From assembly GCA_005883995.1 (NCBI GenBank), contig VAXB01000029.1:1-41259 (forward strand): 41,259 nt of DNA, given 5' to 3'. Positions 25,991-34,034 of the stretch are shown here, piece by piece (position 1 is the stretch's first letter; each line of letters starts with the position of its first letter). Both the position numbers and the translations under genes were made by a program. This DNA is from Actinomycetota bacterium. GTDB lineage: Bacteria; Actinomycetota; Thermoleophilia; Gaiellales; Gaiellaceae. Under the pieces are notes generated by a model, which was given only the letters and a program-made list of their open reading frames with translations, made no database searches and was not told the DNA's origin.

Positions 25991-26225
25991 ACGTTCTGTC
26001 GCTGTAAGCGCGAATTTCGGCAACGCGGAGCATTGAGATCGATGTCGTGAGACTGTTAGCTCCGGAAGTCGGCGCGACGCTCTCCCCAACGTGAACGCCG
26101 ACGGTGGATCACGCGCAAAGCTCGCCGCCGATTCGTGCGGAGATCTGCCCGACCGGCCTGCGGCAGGCGAGCCCGCGGGCCGTCGCCCTCCCTGCACGAT
26201 CGTGCTCGAATAGCAGGACGTTTGC

Positions 26226-26231
26226 TATCGT
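26226..26231 (+). promoter_or_regulatory. -10 candidate of the rimP-nusA-infB operon
   Basis: TATCGT about 66 nt before the rimP start, in a 307-nt gap (25991-26297) that otherwise shows no gene. Transcription would start near 26238 and include the terminator hairpin at 26258-26283. No strong -35 is visible. Confidence 0.5.
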
Positions 26232-26257
26232 TGCCACACCACATTTCAGGCTGTTCG

Positions 26258-26283
26258 AAATGGGCGCGCGGCGCCCATTTTTT
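26258..26283 (+). terminator. Intrinsic terminator in the rimP-nusA leader (candidate attenuator)
   Basis: Bases 26258-26267 and 26271-26280 form a perfect 10-bp stem with a 3-nt loop, and six T residues run from 26278 to 26283. It lies between the promoter candidate and the rimP Shine-Dalgarno (GAGGTGAG, 26286-26293). A competing 6-bp pairing, CATTTC (26242-26247) with GAAATG (26257-26262), would break its base. It may also simply end upstream transcripts. Confidence 0.8.
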
Positions 26284-26297
26284 ATGAGGTGAGAACG

Positions 26298-26744
26298 ATG
26301 GCGACGAACGTCTACGAGAGGGAGCGAACGCTGACGCGCGAGATCACGAACCGGGTGGAGAGTGGGCTGCCCGGCGTCGAGGTCCTCGCGGTCGAACTGG
26401 TCGGATCCGACCGCTTCTGCGTCTACATCGACCACGCGCAGGGGGTCGACCACGCGCTCTGCGCGCGCGTCACCGACCAGCTTCGCGACTACCTCCGTGA
26501 GTACGCCGTCGACGTCTCGTCCCCGGGAATCGACCGGCCGCTTCGCCGGCCGGAGCACTTCCAGAGCGTCGTCGGCCGCCGCGTCGCGCTCAAGACCTCC
26601 GAGGGAATCCAGGGGCGGAAGAACTTCCGCGGCGCATTGAGGGACGCCGGCGAGCGATCGGTTCGGGTCGCGGTCGACGGCAGCGACATCGACATTCCGT
26701 ACGAGGCAATCGTGCGGGCAAACCTGATCTCGGAAAGCAGGTAA
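26298..26744 (+). CDS. rimP: Ribosome maturation factor RimP
   Basis: 148 residues from ATG 26298, 5 nt after GAGGTGAG. The N-terminal domain has VLAVELVGSDRFCVYIDH and the Asp-Val-Ser-Ser-Pro-Gly-Ile-Asp-Arg-Pro-Leu signature is at about residues 73-83. The C-terminal SH3-like domain carries GRRVALKTSEGIQGRKNFRG. It assists 30S maturation. First gene of the operon, 4 nt before nusA. Confidence 0.93.
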   Translation: MATNVYERERTLTREITNRVESGLPGVEVLAVELVGSDRFCVYIDHAQGVDHALCARVTDQLRDYLREYAVDVSSPGIDRPLRRPEHFQSVVGRRVALKTSEGIQGRKNFRGALRDAGERSVRVAVDGSDIDIPYEAIVRANLISESR

Positions 26745-26748
26745 CGGA

Positions 26749-28428
26749 ATGAGCCAGGAAATCATCGACGCCGTCCGCGACATCGAGCGCGAGAAGGGAA
26801 TCGAGAGCGGGACGCTCGTCTCCGCGCTCGAGGACGCGCTGCTCGCCGCGTACAAGAAGATCCCCGGCTCGGCACGCCACGCGACGGTCGAGATCGACGA
26901 GCAGGGCGACTTCCGAGTCTTCTCGATCGAGCTGCCGCCCGACATCGAAGAGCGGCTGATCGAGGAGGCGCGTGAGCGGAAGTTCGAGGAGCTCGAGGCG
27001 CTCGAGGCCGAGACGGGCGAGCGGTCACATACGCTCGTCGCCGACGACGACCTCGACGTCGACTGGTCGGACGTGCCGGAGGATCAGATCAAGCGCGCCG
27101 ACGTCACCCCGGAGAACTTCGGCCGCATCGCCGCCCAGACCGCGAAGCAGGTGATCCTGCAGCGGATCCGCGAGGCCGAGCGCGCGATGATGTACGACGA
27201 GTACGTCGATCGCGTCACCGAGGTCGTTACGGGAATCGTCCAGCAGGCCGGCGATCGCAACAACGTCCTCGTCGACCTCGGCAAGGTCGAGGCGCTCCTC
27301 CCGCGGTCCGAGCAGGTGGACGGCGAGCGGTACGAGCAGGGATCGCGGATCAAGGCCGTGATCACCGAGGTCCGGAGCGGGACGAAGGGCCCGCAGGTGA
27401 TCCTCTCCCGCCGCGACCCGGAGCTGATCAAGACGCTGTTCGAGCTCGAGGTTCCGGAGATCGCCGACGGTCTCGTCGAGATCCGCGGCGTCGCCCGAGA
27501 GCCGGGGTACCGGTCGAAGATCGCGGTCGAGTCGCACGCCCAGGGCGTCGACCCGGTCGGTGCGTGTGTCGGGCCGCGCGGCTCCCGCGTCCGCATGGTC
27601 GTCTCGGAGCTGCGCGGGGAGAAGATCGACATCATCCCGTGGAACTCCGAGCCGGCGCGCTTCGTCGCGAAGGCACTGTCGCCGGCACGTGTCCGCGAGG
27701 TCTTCGTCGACGACGACTCGAAGGAAGCGACCGTCGTCGTCCCCGACGACCAGCTCGCGCTGGCGATCGGCAAGGAAGGGCTGAACGCCCGCCTCGCGGC
27801 TCGCCTGACCGGTTGGCGCGTCGACATCCAGTCCGACAGCGAGTTCGCCCAGGCCGAGGCAGCAGCCGCATACGGAGGCGGCGAGGGCGAGGAGTTCACG
27901 GGTCGCTGCTCCGCCGTCCTCTCGAACGGCAAGCGGTGCCCGAACGAGGCGCTCCCGGGCTCCCGCTACTGCGGGCTCCCGGCACACCAGGAGCTCGCGC
28001 TGCACGACACCGCCGACGTGGAGCCGATCGTCGCCGAAGCCGATCCCGCGCTCGAGGCTGCCTCCGACAACGCTGAGCCCGAGGCGGAGAGCATCGGGCC
28101 GGAAAGCGTGACGCCGGTCACGGCGAGCGAGGAGCTCGAGTCCGAGGCTCCCGCCGACGTCGCGGCGACGCACGGGCCCGACGCGACGGAGCTGGCGGCG
28201 AGCGAGGGCGACGTCGATCTCGAGACCGTCCACCCGCGCCACGCAGAGCCGGAGCGCGTGCCCGCCGGGATCCCCGTCGAGCCGAACGGCGACCAGGACG
28301 GCGCGGCGCACACGCCGGTCGACCTGGACATCGAAGGGCGCACGCTCGACGGTCCGAGCGAAGGCGAGCCCGCCGGCGCGCCGACGGGACCGGTCGTTCC
28401 CACGGACGAAGGAACGCCGACCGCTTGA
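26749..28428 (+). CDS. nusA: Transcription factor NusA with zinc-finger-like motif and long acidic tail
   Basis: 559 residues; typical actinobacterial NusA is about 340. The N-terminal polymerase-binding domain, S1 domain (NNVLVDLGKVEALLPRSEQ), KH1 (DPVGACVGPRGSRVRMVVSEL) and KH2 (LAIGKEGLNARLAARLTGW) end near residue 366. The extension carries C387-x9-C397-x10-C408-x4-H413, a CCCH zinc-ligand pattern, then about 145 residues rich in Glu, Asp, Ala, Pro and Ser without predicted fold. NusA controls pausing, termination and antitermination. No AR repeats as in E. coli are present. Confidence 0.93.
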   Translation: MSQEIIDAVRDIEREKGIESGTLVSALEDALLAAYKKIPGSARHATVEIDEQGDFRVFSIELPPDIEERLIEEARERKFEELEALEAETGERSHTLVADDDLDVDWSDVPEDQIKRADVTPENFGRIAAQTAKQVILQRIREAERAMMYDEYVDRVTEVVTGIVQQAGDRNNVLVDLGKVEALLPRSEQVDGERYEQGSRIKAVITEVRSGTKGPQVILSRRDPELIKTLFELEVPEIADGLVEIRGVAREPGYRSKIAVESHAQGVDPVGACVGPRGSRVRMVVSELRGEKIDIIPWNSEPARFVAKALSPARVREVFVDDDSKEATVVVPDDQLALAIGKEGLNARLAARLTGWRVDIQSDSEFAQAEAAAAYGGGEGEEFTGRCSAVLSNGKRCPNEALPGSRYCGLPAHQELALHDTADVEPIVAEADPALEAASDNAEPEAESIGPESVTPVTASEELESEAPADVAATHGPDATELAASEGDVDLETVHPRHAEPERVPAGIPVEPNGDQDGAAHTPVDLDIEGRTLDGPSEGEPAGAPTGPVVPTDEGTPTA

Positions 28429-28661
28429 GCGCGCCGATCAGGAGCTGTGTCGGCTGCGGCCGGAAGGCATCGCAGCGAGAGCTGCTCCGGTTCGTGGCCG
28501 ACGGCGCGAGGCTCGTCCCGGCTGACGGTCGGGGCGGCCGCAGCGCCTACACGTGCCGCCGCCTTGCGTGCTTCGAGCGGGCGGCCACGCGGCGCGCGTT
28601 CAGCCGGACCCTGCGGCGAACCGTCCAGGTCGATCAGAGACTGTGCGCCCTCTACACTTGA
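28425..28661 (+). CDS. ylxR: YlxR (DUF448) RNA-binding protein
   Basis: 78 residues. [19 protein letters not shown] opens the fold, and [27 protein letters not shown] forms the basic RNA-binding face. Homologues sit between nusA and infB in most Gram-positives and have been linked to RNase P and to transcription regulation. TTG 28425 overlaps the nusA stop by 4 nt. Confidence 0.88.
   Translation: MSAPIRSCVGCGRKASQRELLRFVADGARLVPADGRGGRSAYTCRRLACFERAATRRAFSRTLRRTVQVDQRLCALYT
28653..28658 (+). promoter_or_regulatory. Internal -10 candidate for infB
   Basis: TACACT at the end of ylxR, 11 nt before the infB ATG, which has no obvious Shine-Dalgarno. It may give extra infB transcription. Confidence 0.3.
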
Positions 28662-28669
28662 CGACGAAC

Positions 28670-30655
28670 ATGCCCAACGACTCAGGCCCAAACCGACCGA
28701 ACCGCCCGATGCGTCCGCGCCAGGGTGCGGCCGGCGCTCGCCGCAAGCGGCGCGTCGTGATCGACACCTCGGCTGCTCGCCCTCGCGACGCGCGCCAGCA
28801 ACGCGATCGCACCGACGTGCGCCCGAAGCAGCCACGCGAGGTCGTCGCTCCGACCGGGCCCGTGACCGTCGAGTCGGGCGTGACCGTCCGCGACTTCTCG
28901 CAGGCGCTCGGGATCCCGATGGGCGAGATCATCAAGATCCTGATGGCCCTCGGCCAGATGCGGACGGCGACGCAGTCGCTGGCCGACGACGAGGTCGAGC
29001 TCGTCGCCACCGAGCTGAAGCGCGAGATCACGATCAAGCACCTCGCCGACGAGGAGGACACCGAGCCGGAAACGTTCGAGGACGCAGAGGACCAGCTCGC
29101 GCCGCGGCCGCCGGTAGTCACGATCATGGGCCACGTCGACCACGGCAAGACCACCCTGCTCGACGCGATCCGGGAGACGTCGGTCGTGGAGACCGAAGCG
29201 GGCGGGATCACGCAGCACATCGGCGCGTACCAGGTCGAGCACAACGGCAGGCGGATCACCTTCCTCGACACGCCGGGCCACGAAGCATTCACCGCGATGC
29301 GTGCGCGCGGCGCGAAGGTCACCGACATCGCAGTGCTCGTCGTCGCTGCTGACGACGGCGTGATGCCGCAGACGCGCGAATCGATCTCGCACGCCCGAGC
29401 CGCCGACGTCCCGATCGTCGTCGCGATCAACAAGATCGACGTCGCCGAGTCCGACCCGAACCGCGTCCGCGGCGAGCTCGCCGCCGAGGGCCTGCAGCCG
29501 GAGGACTGGGGTGGGAACACGCAGTTCTCGGAGGTGTCGGCGAAGCAGGGAACGAACCTCGACGATCTGCTCGAGAAGGTCCTCCTCGTCGCCGACCTCG
29601 AGCTCGAGGGTCTGCGCGCGAACCCGAACACGGAGGCCTCGGGACCGATCATCGAGTCGCGGCTCGACGTCGGTCGCGGCCCGGTCGCGACGATGCTCAT
29701 CCACCGCGGCACGCTCCACGTCGGCGACGCGATCGTCGCGGGCGACGGGTGGGGCAAGGTGCGGGCGCTCTACAACTATCGCGGCGAGAAGATCAAGGAA
29801 GCAAGGCCTGGCGATCCGGTCGAGATTCTCGGTTTCGACCGGCCGCCGCCCGCCGGCGAGCTCGGACGCGTGGTCGAGAACGAGCGGCGCGCGCGCGAGC
29901 TCGCGAACGTCCGCGGCGACCGCCTGCGGCGCGAGCAGCTCGCACAGCAGCGCCCCGGCGGTGTCTCCCTGGAGCGGCTGTTCGAGCAGATGCAGGCCGG
30001 GGCCGTCCAGGACCTGAACCTGGTCGTCAAGGGCGACGTCGACGGCTCCGTCGAGGCGGTCGTCAGCGAGCTTTCGAAGATCCAGCACCCGGAAGTGCGG
30101 GTCGCCGTCATCCACCAGGGCGTCGGCGGCATCACGGAGAACGACGTGATGCTCGCCTCCGCCTCGAACGCGATGATCGTCGGTTTCAACGTCCGCCCGA
30201 ACGCAGAGGCGCGCACGCTCGCGGAGCGCGAGAGCGTCGAGATCCGCCCCTATCGCGTGATCTACGACCTCACGAACGACATCGAGCAGGCGCTCGTCGG
30301 CATGCTGCGCCCGGTCGAGCAGGAGGAGACGCTCGGCGAGGCGCAGGTGCGGGCGCTGTTCAAGGTCTCGCGGCTCGGCACGATCGCCGGCTGCATGGTC
30401 ACCTCGGGCGTCATCCGGCGTGGTGCGCGGGTCCGGGTCGTCCGCGACGGGACGGTTATTCAGGAGTCGACCATCTCGCAGCTGAAGCGGTTCAAGGACG
30501 ACGCGCGCGAGGTCAGCGAAGGATTCGAGTGCGGCATCCTGCTCGACGGCTTCAACGACGTGAAGGAAGGCGACGTCCTCGAGTGCTACGTGACGCGGCA
30601 GGTCGAGCGCACCGATCTGTCCGAGGTCGCGCCGACCCCCGCCGCCACCGCCTGA
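28670..30655 (+). CDS. infB: Translation initiation factor IF-2
   Basis: 661 residues, with a short basic N-terminal region (about 60 residues) compared with the long repeats of many actinobacteria. IF2_N-like segment [24 protein letters not shown]; GTPase motifs GHVDHGKTT (154-162), DTPGH from D200, NKID (254-257); then domains II, III and the C-terminal fMet-tRNA-binding domain ending at GDVLECYV. It brings initiator tRNA to the 30S subunit. ATG 28670 is 8 nt after the ylxR stop. Confidence 0.95.
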   Translation: MPNDSGPNRPNRPMRPRQGAAGARRKRRVVIDTSAARPRDARQQRDRTDVRPKQPREVVAPTGPVTVESGVTVRDFSQALGIPMGEIIKILMALGQMRTATQSLADDEVELVATELKREITIKHLADEEDTEPETFEDAEDQLAPRPPVVTIMGHVDHGKTTLLDAIRETSVVETEAGGITQHIGAYQVEHNGRRITFLDTPGHEAFTAMRARGAKVTDIAVLVVAADDGVMPQTRESISHARAADVPIVVAINKIDVAESDPNRVRGELAAEGLQPEDWGGNTQFSEVSAKQGTNLDDLLEKVLLVADLELEGLRANPNTEASGPIIESRLDVGRGPVATMLIHRGTLHVGDAIVAGDGWGKVRALYNYRGEKIKEARPGDPVEILGFDRPPPAGELGRVVENERRARELANVRGDRLRREQLAQQRPGGVSLERLFEQMQAGAVQDLNLVVKGDVDGSVEAVVSELSKIQHPEVRVAVIHQGVGGITENDVMLASASNAMIVGFNVRPNAEARTLAERESVEIRPYRVIYDLTNDIEQALVGMLRPVEQEETLGEAQVRALFKVSRLGTIAGCMVTSGVIRRGARVRVVRDGTVIQESTISQLKRFKDDAREVSEGFECGILLDGFNDVKEGDVLECYVTRQVERTDLSEVAPTPAATA

Positions 30656-30665
30656 GAACCCGCGC

Positions 30666-30962
30666 GTGGGCGCGGGGTACGTCGGGATTCTCTCCGTCGA
30701 GTTGCACTTCCCGGAGGCCGCTTCGCTGAAGGGGAAGCGCAAGTTCGTCAAGTCGGCGAAAGCGCAGCTGCAGAACCGGTTCGGCGCGGCCGTGGCCGAG
30801 GTCGACCATCACGAGCTGTGGCAGCGGTCGCGGTTGACGATGTCGTGCGTCGCGCGCGAAGAGCGCGAGGTGATCCGGCTTCTCGATGAGGCCGAGCGGT
30901 ACCTGCACGGGCAGGAGTACGAGCTCGTCCGCGCTGACCGCGACGTCGTCACGCTCGAGTAG
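30666..30962 (+). CDS. ylxP: DUF503 protein (YlxP-like)
   Basis: 98 residues from GTG 30666. GILSVELHFPEAASLKGKRKFVKSAK and the EVDHHELWQRSRLTMSCVA strand pair define DUF503. B. subtilis YlxP lies at the same place between infB and rbfA; a role in ribosome biogenesis is suggested by that context. Confidence 0.88.
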   Translation: MGAGYVGILSVELHFPEAASLKGKRKFVKSAKAQLQNRFGAAVAEVDHHELWQRSRLTMSCVAREEREVIRLLDEAERYLHGQEYELVRADRDVVTLE

Positions 30963-31001
30963 CGCGATGGCGACGGGAATCCAACCGGTTGAATATGGCC
31001 C

Positions 31002-31349
31002 ATGTCAGAACGAATGCGGCGCGTCAACGAATCGGTGCGGCAGGTCCTCTCGGAGGCTGTGGGACAGTTGAAGGATCCGCGCATCGGGTTCGTCACGATC
31101 ACGGGTGTCAAGACGTCATCCGATCTGCGCCACGCGCGTGTGTACATCTCCGTGCTCGGCGCGGAGCGGAAGCGCGCGCGTGCCCTGGAGGGTCTTGAGG
31201 CCGCGCACGCGGTGCTGCAGACGCGCATCGCCCGCGAGTTGAGACTGAAGCGGACCCCGCAACTGGCGTTCGAGTACGATCCGTCGGTGGAACGGGGGGT
31301 CCGCATGACCAAGCTGATCGATGAGCTCGCCCCAGACGACAGCGAGTGA
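31002..31349 (+). CDS. rbfA: Ribosome-binding factor A
   Basis: 115 residues. RMRRVNESVRQVLSEAV, LKDPRIGFVTITGVKTSSDLRHARVYISVLG and LRLKRTPQLAFEYDPSVERG cover the KH-type fold. It binds 16S rRNA during 30S maturation. A 39-nt gap separates it from ylxP, and nrnA starts 29 nt before its stop. Confidence 0.93.
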   Translation: MSERMRRVNESVRQVLSEAVGQLKDPRIGFVTITGVKTSSDLRHARVYISVLGAERKRARALEGLEAAHAVLQTRIARELRLKRTPQLAFEYDPSVERGVRMTKLIDELAPDDSE

Positions 31350-32316
31350 TCTAACTGCGGTCGCGGACGCGATCCGCGGCGGCGAACGCTTTACCCTCAC
31401 GACGCACGAGAATCCCGACGGCGATGCGCTGGGATCGTTGCTCGCTGCGAAGGTCGCATTCGACCAGCTCGGCAAGGACAGCGTCATGGTCCTGCACGGT
31501 GACGCGCCGCTGCCCGGCGAGTACCAGTTCATGCCGCTCGACGGCCTGCGCCGGCGGTGGCCCGACGATGTGTCGGAGCGCGTGCTGGTCGCACTCGACT
31601 GCGCGAACGAGAGCCGGATCGCGGACCCGGAAGTGCTCGGGCGCGTGCCGCTGACGATCGACGTCGATCACCACCACGACAACTCGCGGTTCGGTGACGT
31701 CAACCTGATCGTTCCGGACGCGTCGTCGACGGGTGAGGTGCTCCGCGACGTGCTGCGCGAGCTCGATGTCGATCTGACGCCGGGCATCGCCGAGCCGCTC
31801 TACATCGCGCTCGTCACCGACACGGGCCGCTTCCAGTACACCAACACGACGCCGAAGGCGCTCCGCCTTGCCGCCGAGCTCGTCGAGGCCGGCGCCGATG
31901 TGCATCGCGTGTTTCAGGGCGTGTACGAGTCGGTGCAATTCGCAAAGCTCAAGCTGCTCGCGCGCGCGCTCGAGCGGGCGCAGGTGTACGAAGGCGGTCG
32001 CATCGTCGTCTCGTACCTGTTGCGGACGGACTTCGCCGACGTCGGAGCCGCCGAGCCCTACTCGGAAGGGATCATCGACTACCTCCGAGCGGTCGAGGGC
32101 GCCGACATGGCGGTGCTGATCCGCGAGCCGCCACGCTCCGACGGGCCGACGCGCCGCGTGAGCCTCCGCGCGAGCGTCGACGAGCTCGACGTGTCGGCGA
32201 TCGCGCGCAAATCGGGCGGCGGGGGGCACCGCCAGGCCGCCGGGTTCTCGAGCGAGCGGTCGATCGAGGAGATCACCGACTTCGTGAGGCGGGAGTTTGC
32301 CGCCGCGCGGTCGTAG
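31321..32316 (+). CDS. nrnA: DHH-family nanoRNase / pAp phosphatase
   Basis: 331 residues. The DHH domain has THENPDGDALGS (first metal motif), VALDCAN, and the DVDHHHDN motif with D116-H117. The DHHA1 domain ends in GGGGHRQAAGF, the substrate-binding loop. NrnA degrades 2-5-nt RNAs and dephosphorylates pAp. ATG 31321 overlaps rbfA by 29 nt. The order rbfA-nrnA-truB-ribF is conserved in Gram-positives. Confidence 0.92.
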   Translation: MSSPQTTASDLTAVADAIRGGERFTLTTHENPDGDALGSLLAAKVAFDQLGKDSVMVLHGDAPLPGEYQFMPLDGLRRRWPDDVSERVLVALDCANESRIADPEVLGRVPLTIDVDHHHDNSRFGDVNLIVPDASSTGEVLRDVLRELDVDLTPGIAEPLYIALVTDTGRFQYTNTTPKALRLAAELVEAGADVHRVFQGVYESVQFAKLKLLARALERAQVYEGGRIVVSYLLRTDFADVGAAEPYSEGIIDYLRAVEGADMAVLIREPPRSDGPTRRVSLRASVDELDVSAIARKSGGGGHRQAAGFSSERSIEEITDFVRREFAAARS

Positions 32317-32879
32317 CCCCTCGGGGGTGATCCTCGTCGACAAGCCGGCCGGGCCGTCGTCATTCGCGATCGTCGCCGACGTTCGCCGGCGCACGGGTGC
32401 GCGAACCGGCCACGCGGGAACGCTCGACCCCTTCGCGACCGGCTTGCTCCTGTTGTTGTCCGGAGAGGCAACTAAACTTGCGTCGTGCTTCGTCGGCCTG
32501 GACAAGCGATACGTCACGGACGTCGACCTCAGCGCCCGAACCTCCACCGGCGACCCGGAAGGCGAGGTGATCGGGCGCTCCGAGCCGCCGCCGCGCGATC
32601 GGCTCGACGCTCGGCTCGCGCCCCTCCGCGGTGAGATCGAGCTGCCGATCCCCGCCGCGTCTGCGGTCAAGATCGGTGGCGAGCGTCATCTCCTATACGG
32701 GCGGGCTCGTGCGTCTTGACCTGCGCGTGAGCTCCGGGACGTACGTCCGCTCGATCGCGGACACGCTCGGCGGCCATTGCCGCACGCTCCGGAGGCTTGA
32801 GATCGGCCCGTTCGCGGTCGACGAGGCCGATCCGCTTCGGATCGTCGCGCCGGAGGATGCCTTGGCGCGCCTGCAGTGA
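32297..32879 (+). pseudogene. truB: tRNA pseudouridine-55 synthase with internal deletion and frameshift
   Basis: From TTG 32297 (GTG 32327 possible) the sequence is normal TruB: ILVDKPAGPSSF, GHAGTLDPFATGLL with the catalytic Asp, KRYVTDVDL, and IPAASAVKIGGER at residue 130. Then the frame is lost and soon stops (TAG ending at 32719). In the frame one base later, VISYTGGLVRLDLRVSSGTYVRSIADTLGGHCRTLRR resumes and runs to TGA 32877-32879. The expected AYxLHRxG...HRLD stretch (about 25 residues) is missing at about 32683. The ribF GTG overlaps the second stop, confirming the ancestral frame. Confidence 0.85.
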
Positions 32880-33742
32880 AGGTCGCACGCGACCCGGCGG
32901 AGCTCGGAGCCGCCGAGCGGGCCGTCGCGATCGGGAGCTTCGACGGCGTCCACCTCGGCCACCGCCGGATCCTCGACGCGGCACGGGCGGCCGGCCTGAG
33001 GTCGACCGTCGTCACGTTCTGGCCGCATCCGCGGACGGTGCTGGGCAACCGCGTCGAGCTCCTGTCGACGCTCGACCGGCGGCTCGAACTACTCGCCGAG
33101 GCTGCGGTCGAGGAGACGCTGGTCGTCGAGTTCACGCCTGCACTCGCACGCCTGGATGCCCGGGCGTTCGCGGACTCGCTGCTCCGGCGAATCGGCACGC
33201 GCGTGATCGCGGTGGGGAAGAACTTCCGCTTCGGCCGCGACGCCGCCGGCGACCCGCCGCTCCTGCAGGAGCTCGGGTTCGACGTCCGGATCGTCCCGGT
33301 CGTCGAGGGCGTCTCCTCGTCGCGGATCAGGCAGTGCCTCCGCGCCGGTGAGCCCGAATCGGCGGCACGGTTGCTTGGCCGGCCCGCGGAGATCGAAGGC
33401 CTCGTCGTCCTGGGCGACCAGCGCGGCGGGACGCTCGGCTATCCGACCGCGAACCTCGACGTCCCGGCGGATCTGCTCGTGCCCGCATACGGGATCTACG
33501 CAGGGGCGGCGCTCGGCCATCGCGCGGCGGTCTCGATCGGCGTCAACCCACACTACGGCGGGACCGAGCGGCGGATCGAGCCCTACCTGCTCGACTTCGA
33601 CGGCGACCTCTACGGGCGGCGCCTCGTCGTCGAGCTGTGGCAGCGCCTCCGCGACGAGCGGGCGTTCGCAAGCGAGGAGGAGCTCGTCGCGCAGATCGCC
33701 CGCGACGTCGACCAGACGCGCGCAACCGTCCGGCCCGGCTGA
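32876..33742 (+). CDS. ribF: Bifunctional riboflavin kinase / FAD synthetase
   Basis: 288 residues. The N-terminal FMN adenylyltransferase domain has IGSFDGVHLGHR and VSSSRIRQCLRAG; the C-terminal kinase domain has GYPTANLDVP, GIYAG and SIGVNPHYGG, ending in the EPYLLDFDGDLYGRRL segment. It makes FMN and FAD. GTG 32876 overlaps the truB stop by 4 nt. Full family length. Confidence 0.94.
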   Translation: MKVARDPAELGAAERAVAIGSFDGVHLGHRRILDAARAAGLRSTVVTFWPHPRTVLGNRVELLSTLDRRLELLAEAAVEETLVVEFTPALARLDARAFADSLLRRIGTRVIAVGKNFRFGRDAAGDPPLLQELGFDVRIVPVVEGVSSSRIRQCLRAGEPESAARLLGRPAEIEGLVVLGDQRGGTLGYPTANLDVPADLLVPAYGIYAGAALGHRAAVSIGVNPHYGGTERRIEPYLLDFDGDLYGRRLVVELWQRLRDERAFASEEELVAQIARDVDQTRATVRPG

Positions 33743-33803
33743 ATCTGACGAACCTCACGGAGCGGACCGCAAGTTTCCGCAAAGTGCGGCGTCTTGGTTG
33801 CTC

Positions 33804-34034
33804 GTGAGCTCCAACTCGGGAGACGACGCGCCCGACCTGACGGTGATCGAGACGGTGCGTTGCCTCGAATGCGGGGCGACGTACTCGAAGCCGTCGGGCG
33901 GCGGAACCGTGCGGCAGAACCCCGGCTGTCCCGAGTGTGGCTACGTCGGCTGGATCTCGCTTGGCGTCACGCCGACCGGGCCGTCCGGGCCGACCCGCTT
34001 CGGCGGGGATCCGCAGCTGCACCGCGGCGGCTGA
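33804..34034 (+). CDS. Small zinc-ribbon protein
   Basis: 76 residues. C20-x2-C23 (CLECG) and C42-x2-C45 (CPECG) form a zinc ribbon around a Gly-rich turn; the C-terminus is Pro/Gly-rich and disordered. The start GTG 33804 is uncertain. It follows ribF by 61 nt and its 3' end overlaps the convergent gamma-glutamyltransferase gene by 68 nt. The function is unknown; a nucleic-acid or regulatory role is possible. Confidence 0.6.
   Translation: MSSNSGDDAPDLTVIETVRCLECGATYSKPSGGGTVRQNPGCPECGYVGWISLGVTPTGPSGPTRFGGDPQLHRGG

Noticed and set aside
25991-26225. A gene or small RNA in the gap before rimP
   Set aside because: Short frames on both strands lack coding character and start signals; only the promoter and terminator near its end are supported.
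28682-30751. A 689-codon open frame antisense to infB
   Set aside because: High-GC third-position bias opens long antisense frames; the translation is Arg/Asp/Leu-rich without motifs, while the sense strand is clear IF-2.
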